Source: Fredinandcohnia quinoae | GTDB lineage: Bacteria; Bacillota; Bacilli; Bacillales; Bacillaceae_L | Length of the DNA: 60,072 nucleotides | Assembly (NCBI RefSeq): GCF_022427965.1 | Contig: NZ_JAKTTI010000028.1 | Span: forward strand, 1 to 60,072 | Direction: 5' to 3' | Notes under the pieces: model-generated | Databases searched by the model: none | What the model saw: only the letters and a program-made list of their open reading frames with translations | What the model was told of the DNA's origin: nothing | In this document: positions 16,221 to 25,228 of the stretch, in pieces | How positions within the stretch are numbered: the stretch's first letter is position 1 | How the letters are laid out: every line of letters starts with the position of its first letter | Made by a program: the position numbers and the translations under genes

Positions 16221-17129
16221 ATGAAAATAGGTATTATTGGGTTAGGCGACATCGCTAAAAAAGCTTATTTACCGGTATTTAGTAGCATAAATAATGTGGA
16301 GTTCCATCTATATACACGCAATCAAATCGTTCTAGCAGAGGTTGCTAATACTTATCGCTTCCATCATATACATAGTAGTCTGCAGTCTTTGATAGAGAGT
16401 GGGATTGAAGGAGCTTTTGTCCATTCTTCAACTGAGTCACACGAAGAGATCATAAGGGAGCTATTAACGAACAATATTCATGTATATGTCGATAAACCAA
16501 TTACATATTATTATGAAGCATCAAAAGAATTAGTGGAGTTAGCTAAAAGCAAAAATCTAAAACTGATGGTTGGTTTTAATAGACGATACGCACCAGTCTA
16601 TCAAAAATTAAAAGAATTAGACAATCCAAATATGATTATCGTCCAAAAAAATAGAAGTAGTTTACCTAATGATTCAAGAACGTTTGTAATGGATGATTTT
16701 ATCCATGTGATTGATACAATGCGATTCTTGTTTCCACATACAATTGAAGAATTGAGTGTTCAAGGAAGGAAAAAGGACGGGATGCTCTATCATGTAGTTG
16801 TTCAATTTATAAGTAGTAGTGGTTCAGTGGCCATTGGAATAATGAATAGAGACAGCGGGACTAGAGAAGAGAAAGTAGAAGTAATGAGCCCAACTGAAAA
16901 AAGAATTGTTTATAATGTAGCTGATCTGGAAATTCACAAAAATGGGGAAGTAATAAAAGCAGCTGCAAATGACTGGGAGCCAACTCTACACAAACGTGGT
17001 TTTGAACAAATGATTACAGAGTTTATTGAAACAATTAGAACAAATCAAGAGCTTCCTTTGTCAAGCTATGATGCCCTAGAAACACATAAAATTTGTGAGC
17101 AAATTATCGAAAAATTGGCTGGTAATTAA
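16221..17129 (+). CDS. Gfo/Idh/MocA-family oxidoreductase
   Basis: A 302-residue NAD(P)-binding oxidoreductase. The Rossmann fingerprint is GIIGLGDIAKKAYLP at residues 3-17, and the conserved VDKPIT (catalytic-type Lys) and GFNRRYAP motifs follow. Family members act on sugars, inositol or similar hydroxy compounds; the substrate is unknown. AAGAGGAG precedes the ATG. It is slightly shorter than typical sugar dehydrogenases (about 340 residues). The gene has its own terminator and no metabolic neighbours. Confidence 0.88.
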   Translation: MKIGIIGLGDIAKKAYLPVFSSINNVEFHLYTRNQIVLAEVANTYRFHHIHSSLQSLIESGIEGAFVHSSTESHEEIIRELLTNNIHVYVDKPITYYYEASKELVELAKSKNLKLMVGFNRRYAPVYQKLKELDNPNMIIVQKNRSSLPNDSRTFVMDDFIHVIDTMRFLFPHTIEELSVQGRKKDGMLYHVVVQFISSSGSVAIGIMNRDSGTREEKVEVMSPTEKRIVYNVADLEIHKNGEVIKAAANDWEPTLHKRGFEQMITEFIETIRTNQELPLSSYDALETHKICEQIIEKLAGN

Positions 17130-17131
17130 AA

Positions 17132-17166
17132 ATAGAAGAAGTCACAACTCTGTGACTTCTTCTATT
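17132..17166. terminator. Bidirectional terminator between the oxidoreductase gene and pdxK
   Basis: AGAAGAAGTCACA and TGTGACTTCTTCT form a 13-base-pair stem between convergent genes, with T-richer sequence on the plus-strand exit. Confidence 0.8.
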
Positions 17167-17168
17167 TA

Positions 17169-17984
17169 TTATTTTTCGCCGTAAAAGCGTAGCGCAGCGT
17201 GGTTTGTTGGACCAACAAATTCATTTAATTTAAATGAATGACGGATTGCGGCTGTGATGAATTTTTTTGCTTCATAGACAGCTTGTTTTACTTCTAAGCC
17301 TTTTGCAAGCTGAGCAGTAATTGCAGCTGAATATGTACAGCCAGCTCCGTGTGTATATGTCGTTTCAAAGCGTTCGCCTTCTAATACATCGAATTCCTTT
17401 CCATCAAATAGAACATCGACTGCATTTTCATGCTTTAGTTTGCCGCCACCTTTTACAAGCACATATTGCGCACCAAGGTTATGGATCTTCTCTGCAGCAT
17501 CCTTCATTTGATCAACTGACGTAATTGTGCCTATTCCACTTAATTGTCCTGCTTCAAATAAATTTGGAGTAATCACAGTAGCTAGTGGAGTCAATAGTTC
17601 TCTTAATGCAACTGCATGGTCTGGAAATAGAACCTCATCTTCTCCTTTACATACCATAACTGGATCGACAACAAGGTTTTGTAAATGATGTTTTTTTACT
17701 GCATCTGCAGCAATTTCAATAATTTCAACAGTAGGGAGCATACCAGTTTTAAGTGCATCTACTCCAATACCTTCAATAATTGTCGCAAGCTGAGCATGAA
17801 TGATATCATGATCGACAGGGAATACTTGGTGAGCCCATTTGTTATGTGGATCCATTCCAACAATAACTGTAAGTGCAGTCATCCCGAAGACACCATTTTC
17901 TTGGAATGTCTTTAGATCCGCTTGTATTCCAGCTCCACCACTGCTATCAGAGCCCGCAATCGTTAATGCTTTAGGTAATGCCAT
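17169..17984 (-). CDS. pdxK: Pyridoxine kinase PdxK (ThiD-type)
   Basis: A 271-residue ribokinase-fold kinase with GSDSSGGAGIQADLKTF near the N-terminus, VDPVMVCKG in the middle and the anion-hole motif HGAGCTYSA, with a Cys in place of the usual central residue. The length and these motifs match B. subtilis PdxK, which phosphorylates pyridoxal/pyridoxine and also HMP. I used the ATG at 17984, preceded by GGGGGTT, instead of an earlier ATG at 18017. It is monocistronic here. A pure ThiD role (HMP-P kinase) is the main alternative; thiamine genes are absent nearby. Confidence 0.88.
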   Translation of the reverse strand: MALPKALTIAGSDSSGGAGIQADLKTFQENGVFGMTALTVIVGMDPHNKWAHQVFPVDHDIIHAQLATIIEGIGVDALKTGMLPTVEIIEIAADAVKKHHLQNLVVDPVMVCKGEDEVLFPDHAVALRELLTPLATVITPNLFEAGQLSGIGTITSVDQMKDAAEKIHNLGAQYVLVKGGGKLKHENAVDVLFDGKEFDVLEGERFETTYTHGAGCTYSAAITAQLAKGLEVKQAVYEAKKFITAAIRHSFKLNEFVGPTNHAALRFYGEK

Positions 17985-18216
17985 ATTCGTAACCCCCATA
18001 TGAAAAATGTTTGACAAGAAATATTATATAACAAATTTTATCATTGTTGAAAAAAATCTACTTGTAATGAATTACAATAAAAGGAAAAGATCAAACTATT
18101 GCATTTTAATCACTTAATTTGATAAAATACTCTTTTGTAAGAGAATAATGTATCTACCATTCGATCCGCAAATACATGTATATCTTGCAAATATAATGAA
18201 CAGGTGGTCGAACACA

Positions 18217-19182
18217 ATGACAGAAAATAAACCTTATAGAGTATTACTCTACTACAATTATGTTACTATTGAAAATCCAGAGGAATTTGCAGCAGAGCAT
18301 TTGGCTTTCTGTAAAGAGATTGGATTAAAGGGTCGGATACTTGTAGCAGCAGAGGGAATTAATGGAACAGTCTCAGGAACTGTAGAACAAACAGATTTAT
18401 ATATGAAAACGATGAATGAAGATCCTCGTTTTACAGATATGGTCTTTAAAATCGATGAGGTAGTAGGTCATGCCTTTAAAAAAATGCATGTTCGCCCAAG
18501 AAGTGAACTTGTTACCCTACGTTTAGAGGATGATATTAATCCACATGAACTGACTGGAAAGTACTTAAGTCCAAAGGAATTCTTCGAAAAAATGCAACAG
18601 GAAGACACTGTGGTGTTGGATGCCCGAAATACGTATGAATATGATTTAGGGCATTTCAGAGGAGCTATTAGACCTGATGTAGAAACGTTCCGTGATCTAC
18701 CAGAATGGGTTCGAGAAAATAAGGAAATGCTTGAAGGAAAACAAATCTTAACGTATTGTACCGGTGGGATCCGTTGTGAAAAATTCTCTGGCTGGTTAGT
18801 AAGGGAAGGATTTGACAATGTTGGTCAACTTCATGGTGGGATTGCGACGTATGGTAAAGACCCAGAAGTACAAGGGGACTTATGGGATGGGCAAATGTAT
18901 GTATTTGACGAACGTATTTCAGTTCCGATTAATCGCAAAGAACACGTGATTGTAGGTAAAGACTATTTTACGGGTGAGCCTTGCGAACGCTATGTAAATT
19001 GTGCAAACCCAGAATGTAATAAACAAATTATTTGCTCTGAGGAAAATGAACATAAACATTTACGAGGCTGTACACATGAATGTCGAGTACATCCAAGAAA
19101 CCGCTATATTGTAGAACATGGATTAACGGAAGAAGAAGTAGCAGTAAGATTACGAGAATTAGAAGCAGAGATGGTAAAATAA
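18217..19182 (+). CDS. trhO: tRNA uridine(34) hydroxylase TrhO (rhodanese-like)
   Basis: A 321-residue protein of the TrhO/YceA family, which makes 5-hydroxyuridine at the tRNA wobble position using oxygen. It has an N-terminal acylphosphatase-like part ([13 protein letters not shown] near residue 50), a rhodanese domain at about 115-215 with the active-site loop CTGGIRCE (Cys181, Cys187), and a Cys-rich C-terminal segment ([15 protein letters not shown]). The ATG at 18217 follows CAGGTGG; an upstream in-frame extension lacks a ribosome site. The protein lies alone between terminators. Confidence 0.92.
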   Translation: MTENKPYRVLLYYNYVTIENPEEFAAEHLAFCKEIGLKGRILVAAEGINGTVSGTVEQTDLYMKTMNEDPRFTDMVFKIDEVVGHAFKKMHVRPRSELVTLRLEDDINPHELTGKYLSPKEFFEKMQQEDTVVLDARNTYEYDLGHFRGAIRPDVETFRDLPEWVRENKEMLEGKQILTYCTGGIRCEKFSGWLVREGFDNVGQLHGGIATYGKDPEVQGDLWDGQMYVFDERISVPINRKEHVIVGKDYFTGEPCERYVNCANPECNKQIICSEENEHKHLRGCTHECRVHPRNRYIVEHGLTEEEVAVRLRELEAEMVK

Positions 19183-19192
19183 GAATACACCT

Positions 19193-19227
19193 AACGACCA
19201 CATGGATATTACGCTGTGGTCGTTTTT
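19193..19227 (+). terminator. Terminator of trhO
   Basis: ACGACCACA and TGTGGTCGT arms with a T-run immediately after. Confidence 0.85.
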
Positions 19228-19270
19228 GAATTCAATGATACAATAAAAGAGAGGGTTAAAGGAGGTTATT

Positions 19271-19537
19271 GTGAAATTAGTTGCCACACATCCATATATT
19301 CAGGTAATTCGAAAGATAGAATGGAACGAGCAAAAATACATCGAAACACATCATCTAATTAGGCTGTTCGATGATCGAATTATTACGTCCAATGATGAAT
19401 TTCTGTTGGAGCAAGTTCTAGATATGTCGTATCGAACAAACTTTTTATATTTACATACAAACCGAGGACTTTTTTCGTACAATGTGAAAAAGAATCCGAA
19501 TTATTTTATTCGTTTATTCAAAAATCTAAAGCAATGA
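19271..19537 (+). CDS. Conserved-looking 88-residue protein of unknown function
   Basis: An 88-residue soluble protein with alternating charged and hydrophobic residues (IRKIEWNEQKYIETHHLIRLFDD is typical in style), suggesting a small beta-rich domain. It starts with GTG at 19271 after a consensus AAAGGAGG. It ends nine bases before the Nudix gene, so the two are almost certainly co-transcribed and may be functionally linked. I do not recognise the family. Confidence 0.7.
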   Translation: MKLVATHPYIQVIRKIEWNEQKYIETHHLIRLFDDRIITSNDEFLLEQVLDMSYRTNFLYLHTNRGLFSYNVKKNPNYFIRLFKNLKQ

Positions 19538-19546
19538 GGTGATTTT

Positions 19547-20167
19547 ATGGATATTAATAAATTGGTCAAAAAAATTGAAAATCGAATTCCATCCATTTTA
19601 GGACGTAAAATGTTTTCTAAATATGCGGTATTATTACCCCTAATTGAAAAAGAAGATGAGATTCATGTGTTATTTGAAGTAAGATCTAGTCAACTAAGAA
19701 GGCAGCCAGGAGAAATTTGCTTTCCGGGGGGGAGAATTGATCAATCAGATAGAGATGAAAAATTTACAGCCATACGGGAAACGATGGAGGAATTAGGTAT
19801 TGAAGAAGATGATATTCAAAACGTTTCACCATTAGACTACTTTGTTTCACCATTTCATAACATTATATACCCCCATGTTGGTGTGATAAGTAATCCACAT
19901 AAAATAAACCCAAATCCAGCTGAAGTTGGTGAAGTTTTTACTGTGCCACTTTCATTTTTTAAAACAAATCCACCCGAAGTTTATAAAATTAAATTCAAGG
20001 TTGAGCCAGAGGAGAACTTTCCATATTGCGATATTATTGGTGGTGAAAAATATCAATGGCAGGTTAGAGGGATGGATGAGAGTTTTTACTATTATGAAGA
20101 TAGGGTTATATGGGGATTAACTGCAGGAATATTGAAGCATTTTCTAGAAGTGCTAGAAGAGGAATAA
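19547..20167 (+). CDS. Nudix hydrolase, CoA pyrophosphatase type
   Basis: A 206-residue Nudix enzyme. The Nudix box runs from GGRIDQSDRD to RETMEELGI near residues 62-84, with the metal-binding REtmEE core intact. The upstream LRRQPGEICFPGG fits the CoA-specific signature, so it probably cleaves coenzyme A or its oxidised forms to 3',5'-ADP and phosphopantetheine. AATGAGGTG precedes the ATG. It follows the 88-residue gene in a two-gene unit closed by a small hairpin. Confidence 0.88.
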   Translation: MDINKLVKKIENRIPSILGRKMFSKYAVLLPLIEKEDEIHVLFEVRSSQLRRQPGEICFPGGRIDQSDRDEKFTAIRETMEELGIEEDDIQNVSPLDYFVSPFHNIIYPHVGVISNPHKINPNPAEVGEVFTVPLSFFKTNPPEVYKIKFKVEPEENFPYCDIIGGEKYQWQVRGMDESFYYYEDRVIWGLTAGILKHFLEVLEEE

Positions 20168-20195
20168 AAAAGCCCTACGAATAGGGCTTACAGGA
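20166..20195 (+). terminator. Short hairpin after the Nudix gene
   Basis: AAGCCCTA and TAGGGCTT arms with a four-base loop; A-residues precede it and no T-run follows, so it more clearly serves the leftward ctaA gene, which ends next to it. Confidence 0.55.
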
Positions 20196-21104
20196 TTATA
20201 TTTTGTTTCCTATCTGTCTTGACCAATCTGGTATTTTTATTCTTGAAACTGCAAAATGCAGTGACACTAATGCTTCGATAATTATTCCAAAAAGAGCTGT
20301 ACCTGCCGCTAGATGAAGCACTGCCCATGAAACAGATATATTTGAGGTCACTGTGAAAATACCTATGAGTACTTGGACAACAACAGTAATTGTAGCAAGC
20401 ATCAATCTTTTTTGAATACTCGAACCCCAATTTTTACGAAATGATATATATGTTAATAACAAAATATAAATTGCAGAAACAATTGCGAGTGTACGATGAA
20501 TCGTTTGGAGTATTTGTGCACTAGTGACTGGCAACAAGCTATCACGGCAATCCAACCAACTACATGCTAATCCATATGATTGATGTTTTATATATGCTCC
20601 GAAAGCTAATGTTAGGACTAATAATATGGTAACTCCATAAAGATGGCTTAATAAGAGACTTCTTTTCTTTAGTTGTAGGACTGAAACTCTTTGTGAATGA
20701 TGAATCCAAATCAAACAAGCTAAAAATGCCATTGCAATTAAAAGATGAATGGTTACTACGATAGCAGGTAGATCAAGAATAACAACGATTGCACCAAGGA
20801 TTACTTGAATAACTAGTAAAAATATCATCCAATATGCCGCAATTCGAACCCCATTCTCCCGTCTACGACTCCTAATTATCATCCAAAGTAAAATACATGT
20901 AAGAATAAAAAGGATTGCACCAATTACACGATGGGCAAACTCGACAAGGGTTGCCCCTTGTAAAATTGGAATCACTACACCATTACATAATGGCCAATCT
21001 GGTCCACAGCCCATGCCTGACTCTGATGAAGCAACATATCCTCCGAATACGATTAATATGTAGGTTACGAATATCGTTAGTAAAGAAAATAATTTTATTT
21101 TCAA
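20196..21104 (-). CDS. ctaA: Haem A synthase CtaA
   Basis: A 302-residue membrane enzyme converting haem O to haem A for cytochrome oxidase. Eight hydrophobic segments are visible. Key residues match B. subtilis CtaA: the disulfide pair Cys33/Cys40 in GCGPDWPLC, Glu55 and His58 in EFAHR, a second Cys pair in LACSWLDC and later His ligands (TIHR, LHLAAG). The start is TTG at 21104, ten bases after GGAGG. In most bacilli ctaA sits divergent to ctaB near other oxidase genes; here it is isolated, so it may be a second copy. Confidence 0.93.
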   Translation of the reverse strand: MKIKLFSLLTIFVTYILIVFGGYVASSESGMGCGPDWPLCNGVVIPILQGATLVEFAHRVIGAILFILTCILLWMIIRSRRRENGVRIAAYWMIFLLVIQVILGAIVVILDLPAIVVTIHLLIAMAFLACLIWIHHSQRVSVLQLKKRSLLLSHLYGVTILLVLTLAFGAYIKHQSYGLACSWLDCRDSLLPVTSAQILQTIHRTLAIVSAIYILLLTYISFRKNWGSSIQKRLMLATITVVVQVLIGIFTVTSNISVSWAVLHLAAGTALFGIIIEALVSLHFAVSRIKIPDWSRQIGNKI

Positions 21105-21210
21105 ACGTATTAACCTCCATTATAAATTGATAGTAATAGTTTAGCAGATGGGAAAAAATATAAATGTGGTCTATATCACATTTTTCGGAATTATTTGTAA
21201 AATCAATAAA

Positions 21211-21246
21211 AAAGAGTTATCATTCCACAATTGTGAATGATAACTC
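21211..21246 (-). terminator. Terminator of the class A PBP gene
   Basis: On the minus strand, GAGTTATCATTC and GAATGATAACTC form a long stem, followed by a TTTTTT run. Confidence 0.85.
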
Positions 21247-21254
21247 CATTACTA

Positions 21255-23396
21255 TTAATTACCAAAAATCTCATTTATCTTATCTTTTGCCATTTCACCA
21301 AGCTCTTTCCAGTCCTCTTTCGCTTCGTCTACAACGATTTCCCACTTTTCCTTTTCCTCTTTTAATGTTTTCTCAACCTTTTTCCCAACCTTTTCAACTT
21401 TTTCTCCAACCTTTTCAACCTTTTCTTTTATTTCTTTCTTCGTAATCGTACCTTTATCTTTCTTTCCAGAAAGTCTCGCATTCACCGAAACGACTTCAAA
21501 TTCTGCTGGCTCAATAAATTGAAGTGAATCTTCCATAATTGCCCGAAATAGAGGGACAATTTGGTTTGAACTACTACCAGTTAGGTAATGATCACGATCG
21601 GTTTTATCATATCCAATCCAGACAGCACCGACTAGATTAGGAGTATACCCTGCAAACCATTGATCTTTCGTACCATTAATATCGTTATAAGGTAGCTGTG
21701 TTGTACCAGTCTTTCCAGCTATTTCAACACCGTTGATTTTAGTTCCTTTACCAGTACCTGTCTCCACTACATTTAATAACATTGCAGTTATTTCATTCGC
21801 AACCTTTTTTGAGGTTACTTTTGTTGTTTTTGAATTATGTTCAGCAATGACATTTCCGGTCGGACCAACAATTTTAGTGATGAGATGACCATCCTTTCGT
21901 TTTCCTCCATTTGGGAATGTAGAATAAGCTTCTGCAAGCTGAAGTGGAGAAATTCCTTTATGCATGCCACCTAGCCCAATTCCTAAATAATTGTCTTCAT
22001 TTTCAAGTGGTACTCCAAATTTTTTAAGGGAATTCATCCCTTTTTCAAGACCGACTTCATTCAATAACCAAATTGTTGGTGCATTTAAAGAATTCTCCAC
22101 AGCTTTGTACATTGGAACTTCACCTTGATATGTTTTAGAAAGGTTTTCAGGTGAATAGTCGCCATAAGACTTTTTCTCATCAACTAGCATTGATGTTACA
22201 TCATATCCTTCTTCAAGCGCAGGTGTATACACGGCCAACGGTTTCATTGTTGAACCAGGCTGTGCTTTCAAATGTGTTGCTCGATTAAAGCCTCGAAAAA
22301 CATGATCTCCACGTCCACCGACAAGACCAAGCACTCCACCTGTCTCTGGGTCTAGTAATACTGCCCCACTTTGTACAATCTCATTTCCACGTCCTCTAGG
22401 AAAAAGAGAATCACGTTTATAGACTTTTTCTAAAGAGGATTGAATATTTTGATCCATTTCAGTATATATCCGATAGCCTCTTGTCAAGATTTCCTCTTGT
22501 GTTAGCCCATACTTATTAATAGCTTCATCTAATACGGCGTCAACATAATAAGGGTAGTCTCTCTTAATAAAACTTCCACCACCATCTTGAAGATGGACCT
22601 TTTCTTTGATTGATTCTTTATATTCAGAGTCAGAAATCATTTTTAATTCTTTCATTTTTCCAAGCACAGTATTTCTTCTCTTGATCGCTCCTTCGATGTT
22701 TTTGTAAGGGTCAAGAGCAGAAGGTGCCTGCAGTAATCCAGCTAATAACGCAGCTTCACTTGTCGTAGTATTTTCAATTTTTTTATCAAAATATTTCTTG
22801 GAAGCTTGGTCGATTCCCCATGCACCACTTCCGAAATATACTTGGTTCAAGTACATTTGTAAGATTTCATCTTTCTCATAATGCTTTTCGATTTCAATCG
22901 CGAGAAATAACTCTTCAATTTTTCGTTTATATGTTTTTTCACGGGAAAGTAGTGCATTCTTAGTGAGTTGCTGAGTAATTGTACTACCTCCACCTGTAAT
23001 TCTGCCCGCAAAAAGGTTTTTAAAGAATGCTCTTGAAATACCCTTCACATCAAAGCCATTATGTTCATAAAAACGTTCATCTTCAATTGCTATAACCGCA
23101 TTTTTTACATGCTTTGGCAACTCTTCAACAGATACACCATCTGTACGATTTGTAACAATATTACTAGCAACCTCACCATTTTTATCGTAGATTACAGTTG
23201 CTTGCTGCAATCCATCCTTTAACGACTGTACATTTGCTTGACTAGCCATAAAAGCAAAAAAGAGCATCGTAAAAAGAATGAAAACAAGTAAAGAAAGTAA
23301 TAGGATCTTCGTTATATGCTTCTCTTTCCAAAAATGCCTTATCTTCTCCCTAATGGGCTCTGTACGTTCTAAAATCATTTTTATAAAATCTTTCAT
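21255..23396 (-). CDS. Class A penicillin-binding protein with a Lys/Glu coiled-coil tail
   Basis: A 713-residue bifunctional cell-wall synthase. A cytoplasmic head and one membrane span (about residues 35-55) precede the glycosyltransferase domain (AVIAIEDERFYEHNG, GGGSTITQQLTKN) and the transpeptidase domain with PGSTMKP, ENSLNAPT and AGKTGTTQ. The last 60 residues are unusual: a heptad-like KEKVEKVGEKVEKVGKKVEK run followed by an amphipathic acidic stretch. I used the ATG at 23396, seven bases after GGAG, not the TTG at 23411 which overlaps the site. PbpF is a separate gene at 32177, so this is another paralogue. Confidence 0.92.
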   Translation of the reverse strand: MKDFIKMILERTEPIREKIRHFWKEKHITKILLLSLLVFILFTMLFFAFMASQANVQSLKDGLQQATVIYDKNGEVASNIVTNRTDGVSVEELPKHVKNAVIAIEDERFYEHNGFDVKGISRAFFKNLFAGRITGGGSTITQQLTKNALLSREKTYKRKIEELFLAIEIEKHYEKDEILQMYLNQVYFGSGAWGIDQASKKYFDKKIENTTTSEAALLAGLLQAPSALDPYKNIEGAIKRRNTVLGKMKELKMISDSEYKESIKEKVHLQDGGGSFIKRDYPYYVDAVLDEAINKYGLTQEEILTRGYRIYTEMDQNIQSSLEKVYKRDSLFPRGRGNEIVQSGAVLLDPETGGVLGLVGGRGDHVFRGFNRATHLKAQPGSTMKPLAVYTPALEEGYDVTSMLVDEKKSYGDYSPENLSKTYQGEVPMYKAVENSLNAPTIWLLNEVGLEKGMNSLKKFGVPLENEDNYLGIGLGGMHKGISPLQLAEAYSTFPNGGKRKDGHLITKIVGPTGNVIAEHNSKTTKVTSKKVANEITAMLLNVVETGTGKGTKINGVEIAGKTGTTQLPYNDINGTKDQWFAGYTPNLVGAVWIGYDKTDRDHYLTGSSSNQIVPLFRAIMEDSLQFIEPAEFEVVSVNARLSGKKDKGTITKKEIKEKVEKVGEKVEKVGKKVEKTLKEEKEKWEIVVDEAKEDWKELGEMAKDKINEIFGN

Positions 23397-23630
23397 ATTA
23401 TATTTCTCCAACTTTCTGAAGTGCTATTTCGTCCATCTTCATTATATATCCTATACTTGGAGAATTATAGAATAACACTTAAGAAAAAGCCAGACACTGA
23501 GGTTAGCAAAAAAATGAAAGTGGGAGCAATCGTTAATTTTGAATAGTCAGATAATAAGCTTGATTTCTTTTGTTTTTTTAACATAAAATGAAAATAGAAA
23601 ACAATGTAGTTTGAAGGGGGTTGAACTACG

Positions 23631-25217
23631 ATAAAGGTTTCCTTACAGACAAAACTTATCGGTCTAATCATCACATTATTACTATTTGTCATCATTTTAT
23701 TAACAGTAATCTATTCATATTTTGAATCTAAGCAAACCGAACAACATATGGGTCAACTTGCGTTGCAGGTTGCAACAACTGTTTCATTAATGCCTGGAAT
23801 AAAAGAGGCATTTGAGCTAGAGGATCCTTCTACTGTTATTCAGCCAATAACTAAAAAAATTATGGAAGAGGTTGGTGCAGAATTTATCGTTGTCGGAAAT
23901 AAAGATAGTATCCGCTATTCCCATCCTGATGACTGGAAGATAGGAAAAAAGATGGTGGGAGGAGACAATGATAAAGCTTTACTGGAAGGTAAGTATTATA
24001 CCTCTGAGGCGGTTGGTTCACTTGGCCCTTCACTACGTGGAAAAGCTCCTATTTTTGATAATGAGGGTCAGACTATTGGAATTGTATCCGTTGGTTTTAT
24101 GCAAGAGGATGTTCAGGCGGCATTAATAAATAAACTTGTAAAGTTTGGTCTTCTAGCTGTCCTTGTCCTTGTTCTAGGTACCTTTGGTGGAGTACTATTG
24201 GCAAGAAATATTCGCAAAGACATTCTAGGTTTGGAGCCACATGAAATTGCTGCATTATATAGAGAACGAAATGCGATTCTTTTATCGATAAAAGAAGGAA
24301 TTATCGCGATTGATGATAAAGGGGTGATTACGATGATGAATCATACCGCAAGAAAAATATTAGGAATATCGGGTAAATCTATTAATCAACCCATTGATCT
24401 AATTATCCCTAATACTCAAATGTATAAAGTGCTAGAATCAGGTGTTTTTGAAAGCGATCAAGAAATGTTATTAAAAGATAGGGTCGTAATCGTTAACCGG
24501 ACGCCGATCAAGGATAAGGGGAAAATTGTCGGTGTTGTCGCAAGTTTTAGAGATAAGACGGAGGTTGCAGAAATGGTTAATACTTTATCTGAAGTAAGGA
24601 AATACTCAGAGGATTTACGTGCACAAACCCATGAATATACGAACAAACTATATGCGATTTCCGGCCTTTTACAACTAGAAGAATATGATGAAGCTATTGA
24701 ACTCATTCATTCGGAATCGGCTTTACATCAAAATCAAAATCGAATATTATTTGAACAAATTCATGACCATAAGGTACAAGCGATATTGCTTGGGAAAATT
24801 GGAAAAGCATCTGAGCACAAAGTTACTTTTCAAATTGATTCAACAAGCTCTATGGGACCATTACCTAAACATATGGATATATCAAAATTAATTACAATTC
24901 TCGGAAATATCATTGATAATGCAATCGAGGCTGTTATGAAGAGCTCCAATAGAGAAGTCACCTTTTTTGCTACGGATATCGGAAATGACATTGTATTTGA
25001 GGTGGCTGATACGGGGAATGGGATTGATTTTGAGAGCCATGTCAATATTTTTGAAAAGGGATATTCAACAAAAAGTGGTCAAAATCGAGGGTACGGGCTC
25101 GCAATTGTTAAGCAAGTTGTAGAAGAGCTTAATGGCTCAATTGAATTGCAGAATAAGCATGATGGAGGTGTTGCATTTTCAATTTTTATTCCAAAGCAAT
25201 TAAAGAATGTTATCTAG
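23631..25217 (+). CDS. CitA/DcuS-type sensor histidine kinase with a non-standard start
   Basis: A sensor kinase of the CitA/DcuS family, which senses carboxylates outside the cell. The membrane helix (about residues 7-28), a PAS-like periplasmic domain, a second helix near residue 180, a cytoplasmic PAS and the kinase core follow. The phosphoacceptor region is AQTHEYTNKL, with IGNIIDNAIEAV (N-box), DTGNGID and GYGLAIV (G-boxes). The clear first membrane helix starts at ATA (23631), with ACG just before it and an in-frame stop further up; no ATG, GTG or TTG exists before the ATG at 23748, which would delete the helix. GAAGGGGG sits ten bases upstream of ATA. A point mutation of ATG, or real use of a rare start, are both possible. 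RR gene follows 11 bases later. Confidence 0.85.
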   Translation: MKVSLQTKLIGLIITLLLFVIILLTVIYSYFESKQTEQHMGQLALQVATTVSLMPGIKEAFELEDPSTVIQPITKKIMEEVGAEFIVVGNKDSIRYSHPDDWKIGKKMVGGDNDKALLEGKYYTSEAVGSLGPSLRGKAPIFDNEGQTIGIVSVGFMQEDVQAALINKLVKFGLLAVLVLVLGTFGGVLLARNIRKDILGLEPHEIAALYRERNAILLSIKEGIIAIDDKGVITMMNHTARKILGISGKSINQPIDLIIPNTQMYKVLESGVFESDQEMLLKDRVVIVNRTPIKDKGKIVGVVASFRDKTEVAEMVNTLSEVRKYSEDLRAQTHEYTNKLYAISGLLQLEEYDEAIELIHSESALHQNQNRILFEQIHDHKVQAILLGKIGKASEHKVTFQIDSTSSMGPLPKHMDISKLITILGNIIDNAIEAVMKSSNREVTFFATDIGNDIVFEVADTGNGIDFESHVNIFEKGYSTKSGQNRGYGLAIVKQVVEELNGSIELQNKHDGGVAFSIFIPKQLKNVI

Positions 25218-25228
25218 GAGGGATTATC

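Noticed and set aside
18148-18216. N-terminal extension of TrhO
   Set aside because: No ribosome site, and the family begins near the ATG at 18217.
21211-21246. Fur-box-like TGATAA/TTATCA palindrome
   Set aside because: The sequence is the stem of a terminator right after the PBP gene, with no iron gene starting there.
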